DNA of 64,000 nt from Pseudomonas fluorescens (GTDB lineage: Bacteria > Pseudomonadota > Gammaproteobacteria > Pseudomonadales > Pseudomonadaceae). The stretch lies in contig NZ_CABVII010000017.1 of the NCBI RefSeq assembly GCF_902497995.1, positions 1 through 64,000 on the forward strand, given 5' to 3'. Below are positions 33,829 to 41,975 of the stretch, piece by piece (position 1 is the first letter of the stretch; the number at the start of each line of letters is the position of its first letter). The position numbers and the translations under genes are program-made. The notes below the pieces were generated by a model, which saw only the letters and a list, made by a program, of their open reading frames with translations, was not told where the DNA came from and ran no database searches.

Positions 33829-33845
33829 TAAGTTTCAATAACTTA
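33829..33845. repeat. Short palindrome upstream of bfr
   Basis: TAAGTT and AACTTA flank TCAAT, about 70 bases before the bfr start. It may be an operator or chance. Confidence 0.3.
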
Positions 33846-33915
33846 GGTTTGACACTCTTAATTATGCGGCTCAAACTCTGCCTTATAGACAGCTAATACA
33901 GGGCAGGACCCCATC

Positions 33916-34389
33916 ATGAAAGGCGACATTACAGTCATCCAGCATCTCAACAAAATCCTTGCCAATGAGCTGGTCGCGATCAATCAATACTTTCTGCATG
34001 CGCGCATGTACGAAGATTGGGGTCTGAACAAGCTCGGCAAGCACGAATACCACGAATCCATCGACGAGATGAAACACGCGGACAAGCTGATCAAGCGCAT
34101 CCTGTTCCTCGAAGGCCTGCCGAACGTCCAGGACCTGGGCAAGCTGCAGATCGGCGAACACACCCAGGAAATGCTTGAGTGCGACCTGCGTATCGAAAAA
34201 ACCGGTCATGCCGATCTCAAGGTGGCGATCGCACATTGCGAAACCGTTGGCGACTTCGGTAGCCGTGAATTGCTCGAAGACATCCTTGAGTCCGAAGAAG
34301 AACATATCGACTGGCTGGAAACCCAACTGGGCCTGATCGATAAAGTCGGTCTTGAGAACTATCTGCAATCGCAGATGGGCGAAGAGTAA
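33916..34389 (+). CDS. bfr: Bacterioferritin (haem-containing, BfrB-like)
   Basis: 157 residues, normal for a 24-mer subunit. Ferroxidase ligands are seen in the helices (NELVAINQYF, HEYHESIDEMKHADKL, EEEHIDWLE), and the haem ligand methionine is M52 in IDEMKHADK. It stores iron as ferric mineral in the cytoplasm and releases it with Bfd electrons. Followed by a strong terminator and a REP pair. Confidence 0.95.
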   Translation: MKGDITVIQHLNKILANELVAINQYFLHARMYEDWGLNKLGKHEYHESIDEMKHADKLIKRILFLEGLPNVQDLGKLQIGEHTQEMLECDLRIEKTGHADLKVAIAHCETVGDFGSRELLEDILESEEEHIDWLETQLGLIDKVGLENYLQSQMGEE

Positions 34390-34414
34390 ATCAGCGCTCG
34401 CTGAACCCAAGCCG

Positions 34415-34456
34415 ATAAAAAGCCCCGCTCTCTTTTAAAGAAGCGGGGCTTTTTTA
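34415..34456 (+). terminator. Terminator after bfr
   Basis: AAAAAGCCCCGCT, a loop of about eight bases and AGCGGGGCTTTTTT. Confidence 0.88.
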
Positions 34457-34467
34457 TGTGCGTTCCC

Positions 34468-34558
34468 GTAGGAGCGAGGCTTGCCCGCGAAAAACGATAA
34501 CGCGGTGTTACTGATAAATCGCGTCATCGTTCTTCGCGGGCAAGCCTCGCTCCTACAG
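34468..34558. repeat. REP-type inverted pair (GTAGGAGCGAGGCTTGCCCGCGA class)
   Basis: Arms GTAGGAGCGAGGCTTGCCCG and its complement face each other between convergent bfr and grxD. Confidence 0.9.
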
Positions 34559-34566
34559 GTATCGGA

Positions 34567-34908
34567 TCAGGCTTCGGACTTGTTGGCAGCAGCCGCTTCG
34601 ACAGCGGCCTTGATCGTGGCCTGCAGCGAACCATCGGCCGACATTTCAGTCATGATGTCGCTACCGCCGACCAGCTCACCACCGACCCACAATTGCGGGA
34701 AGGTTGGCCAGTTGGCGTACTTTGGCAGGTTGGCGCGGATTTCCGGGTTCTGCAGGATGTCCACATAAGCAAACTTTTCACCACATGCCATCACGGCCTG
34801 CGCGGCTTTCGCGGAGAAGCCACACTGCGGGGCATTTGGCGAACCTTTCATGTAAAGCAGAATGGTGTTGTTAGCAATCTGCTCTTTAATCGTTTCGATG
34901 ATATCCAT
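34567..34908 (-). CDS. grxD: Monothiol glutaredoxin
   Basis: 113 residues from MDIIETIKEQIANN. The CGFS active site lies in PQCGFSAKAAQ, and the glutathione-binding WPTFPQLWVGGELVGG region is complete. It carries [2Fe-2S] clusters for transfer to other proteins and Fe homeostasis. Its place beyond bfr matches PA3533. Confidence 0.94.
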   Translation of the reverse strand: MDIIETIKEQIANNTILLYMKGSPNAPQCGFSAKAAQAVMACGEKFAYVDILQNPEIRANLPKYANWPTFPQLWVGGELVGGSDIMTEMSADGSLQATIKAAVEAAAANKSEA

Positions 34909-35004
34909 GGAGCACCTCGGCTGAACTTTCCGACTCAAGGGTCGGCACGGTAGCGCATTGTAACGGAAACCCGAGCGCCATGCTCGGCCTCCCCACAGAC
35001 TTGA

Positions 35005-37110
35005 TCAAGCCGCCGCCACGGTGACTGGTACACCGTTCAACGCCGCATTGCCCGACAACTCATCGAGCTGACATTCATCCGTCAGGTCGTTGGCACTGGC
35101 GCCTGGCTGGCCACTGGCAATCGTCATCTGCACGCCTGGCCGCGCATGGCCCCAACCGTGAGGAAGGCTGACCACGCCTTTCATCATTTCCAGGCTGGCG
35201 AGCACTTCAACTTCGATGACACCGACCCGCGAACTGACCCGCACTCGCTGCCCGTCGTCGAGCCCACGACTGGCCAGATCGTCCGGGTGCATCAGCAATT
35301 GATGGCGCGGCTTGCCCTTCACCAGACGGTGATAGTTATGCATCCACGAGTTGTTGCTACGTACATGACGGCGGCCGATCATCAGCAACTCATCCAGGGC
35401 CGGAGCCCGCAAGGCGGCGAAACGCGCCAGGTCGGCAAGGATCGCCGCCGGTGCGGCCTGAACTCGGTGGTTGGCGGTTGTCAGACGTGGAGCCAGGTTG
35501 GATTTCAACGCCCCGAGATCGACACCATGGGGGTGATCGAACAAAGTCGCCAGCGACAGCTTGTGCTGCGAAGCATCGCCATACAGCCCCGCCCGCAAGC
35601 CGCTATCGATCATCTGCGCCGGCGGGACCGTCGGCTTCAATTCCTTGCCGGTCTTCAGGGCAAAGGCCTTGGCCAGCCCCACGAAAATTTCCCAGTCATG
35701 CAACGCACCTTCCGGCTTGGCCAGAATCGCGCGGTTGAAGCGCGTCACGTTACGTACCGCGAACATATTGAAGGTGGTGTCGTAGTGATCGTTTTCCAGC
35801 GCCGCGGTCGACGGCAGGATCAGGTCGGCATAACGCGTGGTTTCATTGATGTACAGGTCGACGCTGACCATGAACTCCAACCCGTCCAGCGCCTGTTCCA
35901 GTTGCCGGCCATTGGGGGTGGAGAGCACCGGATTGCCCGCCACGGTGATCAGTGCCCGAACCTGCCCTTCCCCTTCTGTGAGCATCTCTTCGGCCAGCGC
36001 CGACACCGGCAGTTCGCCAGCGTATTCGGGACGCCCGGACACCCGGCTCTGCCACAGATTGAAGTGCCCGCCCGAAGTCGAGGCCACCAGGTCCACAGCA
36101 GGTTCGGTGCACAGCGCCCCGCCCACGCGATCGAGGTTGCCGGTAACCAGATTGATCAGTTGCATCACCCAATGGCACAAGGTGCCGAACGCCTGGGTCG
36201 AAACGCCCATGCGCCCATAGCAAACCGCTGTCGGGGCGGTCGCGAAGTCGCGCGCCAATTGGCGGATCCGTTCGGCCGGCACGGCACACAGCGGGCTCAT
36301 GGCCTCGGCAGTGAAACTCGCGACGGCGGCACGGGCTTCATCCAGACCGTCCACCGGCAAATGACTGCCTGTGGTCAGCCCTTCGGCGAACAGGGTATTG
36401 AGTAGCCCGAACAACAAGGCCGCATCGCCACCCGGACGCACGAACAGATGCTGATCGGCCATCGCCGCCGTTTCGCTGCGGCGCGGATCGACCACCACCA
36501 CTTTGCCGCCCCGGGCCTGAATGGCCTTCAGGCGCTTTTCCACGTCCGGCACGGTCATGATGCTGCCATTGGACGCCAGCGGATTGCCGCCCAGGATCAG
36601 CATGAAATCGGTGTGATCGATGTCCGGGATCGGCAACAGCAAGCCGTGGCCGTACATCAGATGGCTGGTCAGGTGATGGGGCAACTGGTCGACCGATGTC
36701 GCGGAAAACCGGTTGCGGGTTTTCAGCAGGCCGAGAAAGTAGTTGCTGTGGGTCATCAGCCCGTAGTTGTGCACGCTGGGATTGCCTTGATAGACCGCCA
36801 CCGCGTTCTGCCCGTGACGCTCCTGAATCGCCGCCAGGCGTTCGGCGACCAGGCTGAAGGCGTCTTCCCACTCGATAGGCAGCCATTCACAGCCAACCCG
36901 CCGCATCGGCTGCCGCAGGCGATCCGGATCATTCTGAATATCCTGCAGCGCAACGGCCTTGGGACAGATATGCCCGCGGCTGAACGTATCCTGGGCATCA
37001 CCCTTGATCGAGGTGATCTGCACGCGGCCTTCGGCCTCGGTGGTTTCGATGGTCAGGCCGCAGATGGCTTCACACAGGTGGCAGGCACGGTGATGGAGAG
37101 TCTTGGTCAT
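35005..37110 (-). CDS. Molybdopterin oxidoreductase with N-terminal [4Fe-4S] site
   Basis: 701 residues of the DMSO reductase/formate dehydrogenase superfamily. The N-terminal cluster cysteines are C10, C13 and C17 (ACHLCEAICGL) and a later CPKA cysteine near residue 49. Mo-bis-MGD contacts include ILGGNPLASNG, VVDPRRSETA and GNPVLSTPNG. At the usual metal-ligand position I read TSVDQLPHH, with no Cys or selenocysteine, so the ligand may be Asp or Ser. No Tat signal is seen, so it is probably cytoplasmic. There is no partner electron-transfer subunit or chaperone gene next to it. Substrate unknown; often annotated as formate dehydrogenase-like. Confidence 0.85.
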   Translation of the reverse strand: MTKTLHHRACHLCEAICGLTIETTEAEGRVQITSIKGDAQDTFSRGHICPKAVALQDIQNDPDRLRQPMRRVGCEWLPIEWEDAFSLVAERLAAIQERHGQNAVAVYQGNPSVHNYGLMTHSNYFLGLLKTRNRFSATSVDQLPHHLTSHLMYGHGLLLPIPDIDHTDFMLILGGNPLASNGSIMTVPDVEKRLKAIQARGGKVVVVDPRRSETAAMADQHLFVRPGGDAALLFGLLNTLFAEGLTTGSHLPVDGLDEARAAVASFTAEAMSPLCAVPAERIRQLARDFATAPTAVCYGRMGVSTQAFGTLCHWVMQLINLVTGNLDRVGGALCTEPAVDLVASTSGGHFNLWQSRVSGRPEYAGELPVSALAEEMLTEGEGQVRALITVAGNPVLSTPNGRQLEQALDGLEFMVSVDLYINETTRYADLILPSTAALENDHYDTTFNMFAVRNVTRFNRAILAKPEGALHDWEIFVGLAKAFALKTGKELKPTVPPAQMIDSGLRAGLYGDASQHKLSLATLFDHPHGVDLGALKSNLAPRLTTANHRVQAAPAAILADLARFAALRAPALDELLMIGRRHVRSNNSWMHNYHRLVKGKPRHQLLMHPDDLASRGLDDGQRVRVSSRVGVIEVEVLASLEMMKGVVSLPHGWGHARPGVQMTIASGQPGASANDLTDECQLDELSGNAALNGVPVTVAAA

Positions 37111-37244
37111 GGCCAGTCTCTGTCTTGTTCTGGGCGGGCAATGTCGGCCGCGGGAACAAAACTATGGCGCGTGACCCGGCGTCGCGCCAGCGACGTGCGT
37201 CTTGTGAATCGGCGACCATCAGGCCGGCCGATGGCGTTTGTGGA

Positions 37245-37535
37245 TCAGTTCGGCGGCAGGTTCGCCGGCGCCTGCAACTGGATCTCCTGAACGGTTTCAA
37301 CCTGTTCCTGGGCGAGATGCACGCCAGTGAGTTCGCCGATCAGTCGCCAGTGCTCGTCGAGACCGGTGCTGATGGTCGCCATGCGGTCGATCATCCGCCG
37401 GCCAGCAGTCTTGGTAACCTCGTCGTTACTGCGCATCAGCTCGAAGGACATCGAGGTCATGGATGCGGTGAGATGGGTCAGAGAGCGGGCCGTGAGGCTG
37501 AGTAATTCCATTAACTGCTGTTCTTTCGATTCCAT
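37245..37535 (-). CDS. Small conserved protein of unknown function
   Basis: 96 residues, mostly helical (MELLSLTARSLTHLTASMTSMSFELM) with a short Pro-rich tail (QLQAPANLPPN). No signal peptide, membrane helix, or metal motif. It lies on the same strand as the oxidoreductase, 134 bases upstream of it, and could be its operon partner or separate. By position it matches a small hypothetical gene near argF in P. aeruginosa (PA3536). Codon pattern is normal, and a start at 37535 gives a full helix. Confidence 0.65.
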   Translation of the reverse strand: MESKEQQLMELLSLTARSLTHLTASMTSMSFELMRSNDEVTKTAGRRMIDRMATISTGLDEHWRLIGELTGVHLAQEQVETVQEIQLQAPANLPPN

Positions 37536-37926
37536 TCCAAAAGTTTCCTGCGTCGCTTGAGCCTTTAGTTATAACCCAGCCCCCTGCTTTATCAAATGTT
37601 TCAGACCTCCATCGCCCCGAATGGCAGGCCGCAAACCGACCGTCGCCATGTCATCCCCACCCGTTTTATTGCAAAGCCCTGGGGGCCCGGTGTACAAATG
37701 ACGGGCTGCTGTCAGGAAACAGACTTCAAAAGCGCTACTGCGGTCACCCCATAGCCCCTCTGAAATCCCCTAAAAACCGTAGCCCTATTGGTAAGACGCG
37801 ACATTTAATTATAAGATCGCGCCTTCCCCTATTTCGTCGCCCCGTGCGGCTTACGCCGCAGGTCTCGCCCGTTTTTCAGTTAAACAAGGCTTTGAGTATC
37901 TGCGGTCTGTTGCAAAAAGGTAGTCA
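37536..37926. other. argF control region
   Basis: The 391-base gap before argF holds an ArgR-like operator and an overlapping promoter (37788-37824). The upstream part (37600-37780) shows no reading frame with support. Confidence 0.6.
37788..37824 (+). promoter_or_regulatory. argF promoter overlapped by ArgR-type direct repeats
   Basis: TTGGTA (37788-37793) and TATAAG (37810-37815) with a 16-base spacer form a promoter. On the minus strand TGTCGC-N8-AA (complement 37788-37803) is preceded 21 bases away by AGGCGC-N8-AA (complement ending at 37824), the tandem ArgR layout. A repressor here would block RNA polymerase. Confidence 0.6.
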
Positions 37927-38850
37927 ATGATGAGCGCAAGGCACTTTCTCTCACTGATGGATTGCACGCCCGAAGAGCTGGTCAGCGTGATCCGTCGAGG
38001 CGTTGAGCTCAAAGACCTGCGTAACCGCGGCGTACTGTTCGAGCCTCTGAAAAACCGCGTGCTCGGGATGATTTTCGAGAAGTCCTCGACCCGTACCCGT
38101 ATTTCGTTCGAAGCCGGCATGATCCAGCTCGGAGGCCAGGCAATCTTCCTTTCGCCGCGTGACACGCAACTGGGCCGTGGCGAGCCGATCGGCGACTGCG
38201 CCATCGTGATGTCGAGCATGCTCGATGCCGTGATGATCCGTACCTTTGCCCACAGCACCCTGACCGAATTCGCCGCCAACTCCCGCGTGCCGGTGATCAA
38301 CGGCCTGTCCGACGACCTGCACCCCTGCCAGTTGCTGGCCGACATGCAGACGTTCCTCGAGCACCGCGGCTCGATCCAGGGCAAGACCGTGGCCTGGATC
38401 GGCGACGGCAATAACATGTGCAACAGCTATATAGAAGCGGCGATCCAGTTCGACTTCCAGTTGCGAGTCGCGTGCCCGGAGGGTTTTGAGCCCAATCCGG
38501 AATTCGTGGCCAAGGCCGGCGATCGGGTGACCATCGTCCGCGATCCGAAGGATGCCGTGCGCGGCGCCCATCTGGTGAGCACCGATGTCTGGACCTCCAT
38601 GGGCCAGGAAGAAGAAACCGCGAAGCGCCTGAAGCTGTTCGCGCCGTTCCAGGTCAATCGGGCCCTGCTCGATCTGGCCGCGCAAGATGTGTTGTTCATG
38701 CATTGCCTGCCTGCCCACCGCGGCGAGGAAATCAGCCTCGACCTGCTGGACGACAAACGCTCCGTCGCCTGGGATCAAGCGGAGAACCGGCTTCACGCAC
38801 AAAAGGCCCTGCTCGAGTTTCTGGTCCCACCTTCGTATCACCACGCATGA
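37927..38850 (+). CDS. argF: Ornithine carbamoyltransferase (anabolic)
   Basis: 307 residues. Carbamoyl phosphate and ornithine sites are SSTRTRISFE, DDLHPCQLLAD and FMHCLPAHRG. It makes citrulline from ornithine in the cytoplasm. Two ATGs stand side by side at 37927 and 37930. It overlaps the ABC ATPase gene by four bases, so the two share an mRNA. The ArgR-like operator upstream fits arginine repression, as known for P. aeruginosa argF. Confidence 0.95.
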   Translation: MMSARHFLSLMDCTPEELVSVIRRGVELKDLRNRGVLFEPLKNRVLGMIFEKSSTRTRISFEAGMIQLGGQAIFLSPRDTQLGRGEPIGDCAIVMSSMLDAVMIRTFAHSTLTEFAANSRVPVINGLSDDLHPCQLLADMQTFLEHRGSIQGKTVAWIGDGNNMCNSYIEAAIQFDFQLRVACPEGFEPNPEFVAKAGDRVTIVRDPKDAVRGAHLVSTDVWTSMGQEEETAKRLKLFAPFQVNRALLDLAAQDVLFMHCLPAHRGEEISLDLLDDKRSVAWDQAENRLHAQKALLEFLVPPSYHHA

Positions 38851-39956
38851 GCCATCCATTACTGCTTAACCTGCGCAACCTCGCTTGCGGCTATCAAGAC
38901 CAGCGGGTGGTACAGAACCTCAACCTGCATTTGAATGCCGGCGATATCGGTTGCCTGCTGGGCTCTTCGGGCTGCGGCAAGACCACCACCCTGCGGGCGA
39001 TTGCCGGTTTCGAACCGGTGCACGAAGGTGAAATCCAGCTGGCCGGGGAAACAATCTCCCGCGCCGGCTTCACCCTCGCTCCGGAGAAACGCCGGATCGG
39101 CATGGTGTTCCAGGACTATGCGCTGTTCCCGCATTTGAGCGTGGCCGAGAACATCGCCTTCGGGATCCGCAAACACCCGAAAAAGGATCGTGTCATCGAA
39201 GAGCTGCTGGAACTGGTCAACCTGAAAAACCTCGGCAAGCGCTTCCCCCATGAGCTGTCCGGTGGCCAGCAGCAGCGTGTCGCCCTGGCCCGGGCCTTGG
39301 CGCCGGAGCCGCAACTGCTGCTGCTCGACGAACCCTTCTCCAACCTCGATGGCGAGCTGCGACGCAAGCTCAGCCACGAGGTGCGCGACATCCTCAAGAC
39401 CCGTGGCACCAGCGCGATTCTGGTGACCCATGACCAGGAAGAAGCCTTCGCGGTGAGCGACCATGTGGGGGTTTTCAAGGAAGGTCGCCTGGAACAGTGG
39501 GACACGCCCTACAACCTGTATCACGAACCGCTCACGCCTTTTGTGGCCAGTTTCATCGGCCAGGGTTACTTCATTCGCGGTCAGTTGAACAGCCCGGAGT
39601 CAGTACAGACCGAGCTGGGCGAGTTGCGCGGCAACCGGGCGTACACCTGGCCGATCGGTGGTGCAGTGGACGTGCTGCTGCGTCCGGATGACATCGTTTA
39701 TGCGCCGGACAACGGTTTGAAGGCGAAGATTGTCGGCAAGTCTTTCCAGGGGGCGTCGACCTTGTATCGCTTGCAGATGCCGACTGGCGCGCAGCTGGAG
39801 TCGATTTTCCCGAGCCATGCCGATCATCAGGTGGGGGCAGAGGTCGGCATTCGTGTTGCGGCTGAACACCTGGTGCTGTTCCAGGCATCGGGCAGCACGG
39901 CGGCGCAGATGCCGGCCAGCGAATCCGGTGTCCGCCGGCACAGCATTGCCAGCTGA
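38847..39956 (+). CDS. ABC transporter ATP-binding protein (FbpC/PotA type)
   Basis: 369 residues. Walker A GSSGCGKTT, Q-loop MVFQDYALFPHLS, signature LSGGQQQRVALARAL, Walker B LLLLDEPFSNLD and the H-loop LVTHDQEEAF are all intact. A C-terminal TOBE-type regulatory domain (about 250-350) is visible. Such ATPases drive uptake of ferric iron, polyamines or related solutes, but no permease or binding protein gene is near, so the substrate is unknown. The start overlaps the argF stop (ATGA). The PA3538-type neighbour of argF in P. aeruginosa is also an ABC ATPase. Confidence 0.88.
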   Translation: MSHPLLLNLRNLACGYQDQRVVQNLNLHLNAGDIGCLLGSSGCGKTTTLRAIAGFEPVHEGEIQLAGETISRAGFTLAPEKRRIGMVFQDYALFPHLSVAENIAFGIRKHPKKDRVIEELLELVNLKNLGKRFPHELSGGQQQRVALARALAPEPQLLLLDEPFSNLDGELRRKLSHEVRDILKTRGTSAILVTHDQEEAFAVSDHVGVFKEGRLEQWDTPYNLYHEPLTPFVASFIGQGYFIRGQLNSPESVQTELGELRGNRAYTWPIGGAVDVLLRPDDIVYAPDNGLKAKIVGKSFQGASTLYRLQMPTGAQLESIFPSHADHQVGAEVGIRVAAEHLVLFQASGSTAAQMPASESGVRRHSIAS

Positions 39957-39971
39957 CAAACACGGACCAAA

Positions 39972-40061
39972 TGTGGGAGCGGGCTTGCTCGCGAAGGCTG
40001 ACTGTCAGTCGATATCATCATTGACTGACCGTCCACTATCGCGAGCAAGCTCGCTCCCACA
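39972..40061. repeat. REP-type inverted pair
   Basis: GTGGGAGCGGGCTTGCTCGC and complement GCGAGCAAGCTCGCTCCCAC (one base different) face each other after the ABC ATPase gene. Confidence 0.9.
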
Positions 40062-40209
40062 GTAGGTTTCGGTCAACCGAGCATCTGCGTTCCGCTCGCA
40101 ACGAGCGTCGCATCCCCGCCAATCATCACCCCCCCCCCGCCTAGCCTCACCCGATCCCCTTCCAGCCCGCATATCAACTCTTCGCCCCACACCGAACACT
40201 GATAAGCCG

Positions 40210-40680
40210 TCACGCGCGACCGATATCGGCGAACTTCGCCTGGGTGTGTTCGGCCAGCACGGCAGGTGCCAATTCGACTTCCAGGCCGCGACGACCGGCA
40301 CTGACAAAAATGCTGGAAAAGGGCTGAGCCGAATTGTCGATAAAGGTGCGCAGGCGTTTTTTCTGCCCCAGCGGACTGATGCCGCCCAACAGGTAACCGG
40401 TGGATCGCTGCGCAGCGGCCGGGTCGGCCATTTCGACTTTTTTCACCCCTGCTGCATGCGCCAGGCCCTTTAAATCAAGACTTCCGACGACCGGCACCAC
40501 GGCCACCAGCAATTCACCTTTTTCGCTGGCCGCGAGCAAGGTCTTGAACACTTGTGCCGGGTCCAATCCGAGTTTCTCCGCCGCCTCCAGTCCGTAGGAC
40601 GCTGCCTTGGGATCATGTTCGTAACTGTGCACACGATGTTCGGCACGAACTTTTTTCAACAAATCCAATGCGGGGGTCAT
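40210..40680 (-). CDS. ybaK: Cys-tRNA(Pro)/Cys-tRNA(Cys) deacylase
   Basis: 156 residues of the YbaK/ProX editing family. The conserved lysine is in QVFKTLLA, and GYLLGGISPLGQKKRL is the substrate-pocket loop. It clears cysteine wrongly attached to tRNA-Pro. It is a single gene; the 150-base gap before its stop has a short poly-C tract and a REP pair. Confidence 0.93.
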   Translation of the reverse strand: MTPALDLLKKVRAEHRVHSYEHDPKAASYGLEAAEKLGLDPAQVFKTLLAASEKGELLVAVVPVVGSLDLKGLAHAAGVKKVEMADPAAAQRSTGYLLGGISPLGQKKRLRTFIDNSAQPFSSIFVSAGRRGLEVELAPAVLAEHTQAKFADIGRA

Positions 40681-41048
40681 GGCAGCTCCAGGCTTGGCGA
40701 TAGATCAAAAATACTGCGCTGGATTCTAGGACATTGATCGACAAATGGCTCTATTGCGGTGCTGTTTCCCTGGCTTGGCGGGCCCTTTGCCGTTCGTCCG
40801 TGGTTAGCCTGCCGCGTGAACGATGTGGTCATTCATGTGACTAACAGTTCGATTGTGACTGACGGTTCACTTTCGACCTTTGACAGCAGCGTTTCTTGTC
40901 TATATTTTTTCGAATCTGAATACTGCACGAATGTCTCACAGCAGCACCCAGCAGCAGGCCGAGAACAGGATGGGGATCCTGTCTCGGTGAAAATCGCGCT
41001 TTGACCAAGATGAAGAGCGCCCGACAACAACAATAAACGAGGTTTTCA
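40681..41048. other. Divergent control region of ybaK and glpF
   Basis: Apart from the glpF promoter, I see several TTCGA half-sites (near 40850, 40872 and 40910) that might be GlpR contacts, but no clear palindrome. No gene is supported. Confidence 0.5.
40880..40908 (+). promoter_or_regulatory. Probable sigma-70 promoter of glpF
   Basis: A perfect TTGACA (40880-40885) is followed after 15-17 bases by TATATT/TATTTT (40901-40908). The glpF start is about 140 bases downstream. TTTCGA and TTTTCGAA sequences flank the promoter and could be GlpR contacts. Confidence 0.55.
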
Positions 41049-41900
41049 ATGACAACTGCTTTACAACAACCGTCGCTCTCGAGCCAATGCATGGCCGAGT
41101 TTCTGGGTACTGCGCTACTGATCTTCTTTGGTACGGGTTGTGTTGCCGCGCTCAAAGTCGCGGGTGCCAGCTTTGGCCTTTGGGAAATCAGCATCATCTG
41201 GGGTATCGGCGTGAGCATGGCGATCTACATGACCGCCGGTGTTTCCGGGGCCCACCTCAATCCTGCCGTCAGCATTGCCCTGAGCATTTTCGCTGACTTC
41301 GAAAAGCGCAAACTGCCTTTCTACATTCTCGCCCAGATAGCGGGTGCCTTCTGTGGAGCGTTGTTGGTTTACACGCTGTACAGCAATTTATTCTTCGATT
41401 ACGAACAAACCCAGCAGATGGTTCGTGGCACTCAGGCCAGCCTCGAATTGGCGTCGGTGTTCTCCACCTTCCCCAACCCGGTCTTGTCCACCGCCCAGGC
41501 CTTCCTGGTTGAAGTCATCATCACCGCCATCCTGATGGGCGTGATCATGTCCCTGACCGACGACAACAACGGCCTGCCAAAGGGCCCGATGGCGCCATTG
41601 CTGATCGGCCTGCTGATTGCCGTGATCGGCAGCTCGATGGGCCCGCTGACCGGATTCGCGATGAACCCGGCCCGTGACTTCGGCCCCAAACTGATGACTT
41701 TCTTCGCGGGCTGGGGTGAAATTTCCCTCACCGGCGGGCGCGATATCCCGTATTTCCTGATTCCGATTTTTGCACCGATTGTCGGTGCCTGCCTCGGTGC
41801 TGGTGCCTATCGCGGGCTGATTGCCCGTCATCTGCCCAGCCCCATACCCGCTACTACGGACGCCGCACCGGCCATTGACGGCAAACCACGAACCTCTTGA
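41049..41900 (+). CDS. glpF: Glycerol facilitator (aquaglyceroporin)
   Basis: 283 residues with six full and two half membrane helices. The two pore motifs are AHLNPAVS and FAMNPARD; the NPA-RD pattern marks glycerol-selective members. It lets glycerol cross the inner membrane, after which GlpK traps it. It leads the glpF-glpK pair, with glpK 75 bases downstream, and is followed by the regulator and dehydrogenase genes of the same pathway. Confidence 0.94.
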   Translation: MTTALQQPSLSSQCMAEFLGTALLIFFGTGCVAALKVAGASFGLWEISIIWGIGVSMAIYMTAGVSGAHLNPAVSIALSIFADFEKRKLPFYILAQIAGAFCGALLVYTLYSNLFFDYEQTQQMVRGTQASLELASVFSTFPNPVLSTAQAFLVEVIITAILMGVIMSLTDDNNGLPKGPMAPLLIGLLIAVIGSSMGPLTGFAMNPARDFGPKLMTFFAGWGEISLTGGRDIPYFLIPIFAPIVGACLGAGAYRGLIARHLPSPIPATTDAAPAIDGKPRTS

Positions 41901-41975
41901 TGGCGTTGGCGTGCGATCCTGCCCATTCGATCCCGCGCCTGACCCCAACCCCTTATTTCGTCCAAGGCAATCGAC

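Noticed and set aside
40126..40139. Poly-C tract as a phase-variation site
   Set aside because: It lies in the gap downstream of ybaK, not in a coding region or promoter that I can identify, so slippage would have no clear effect.
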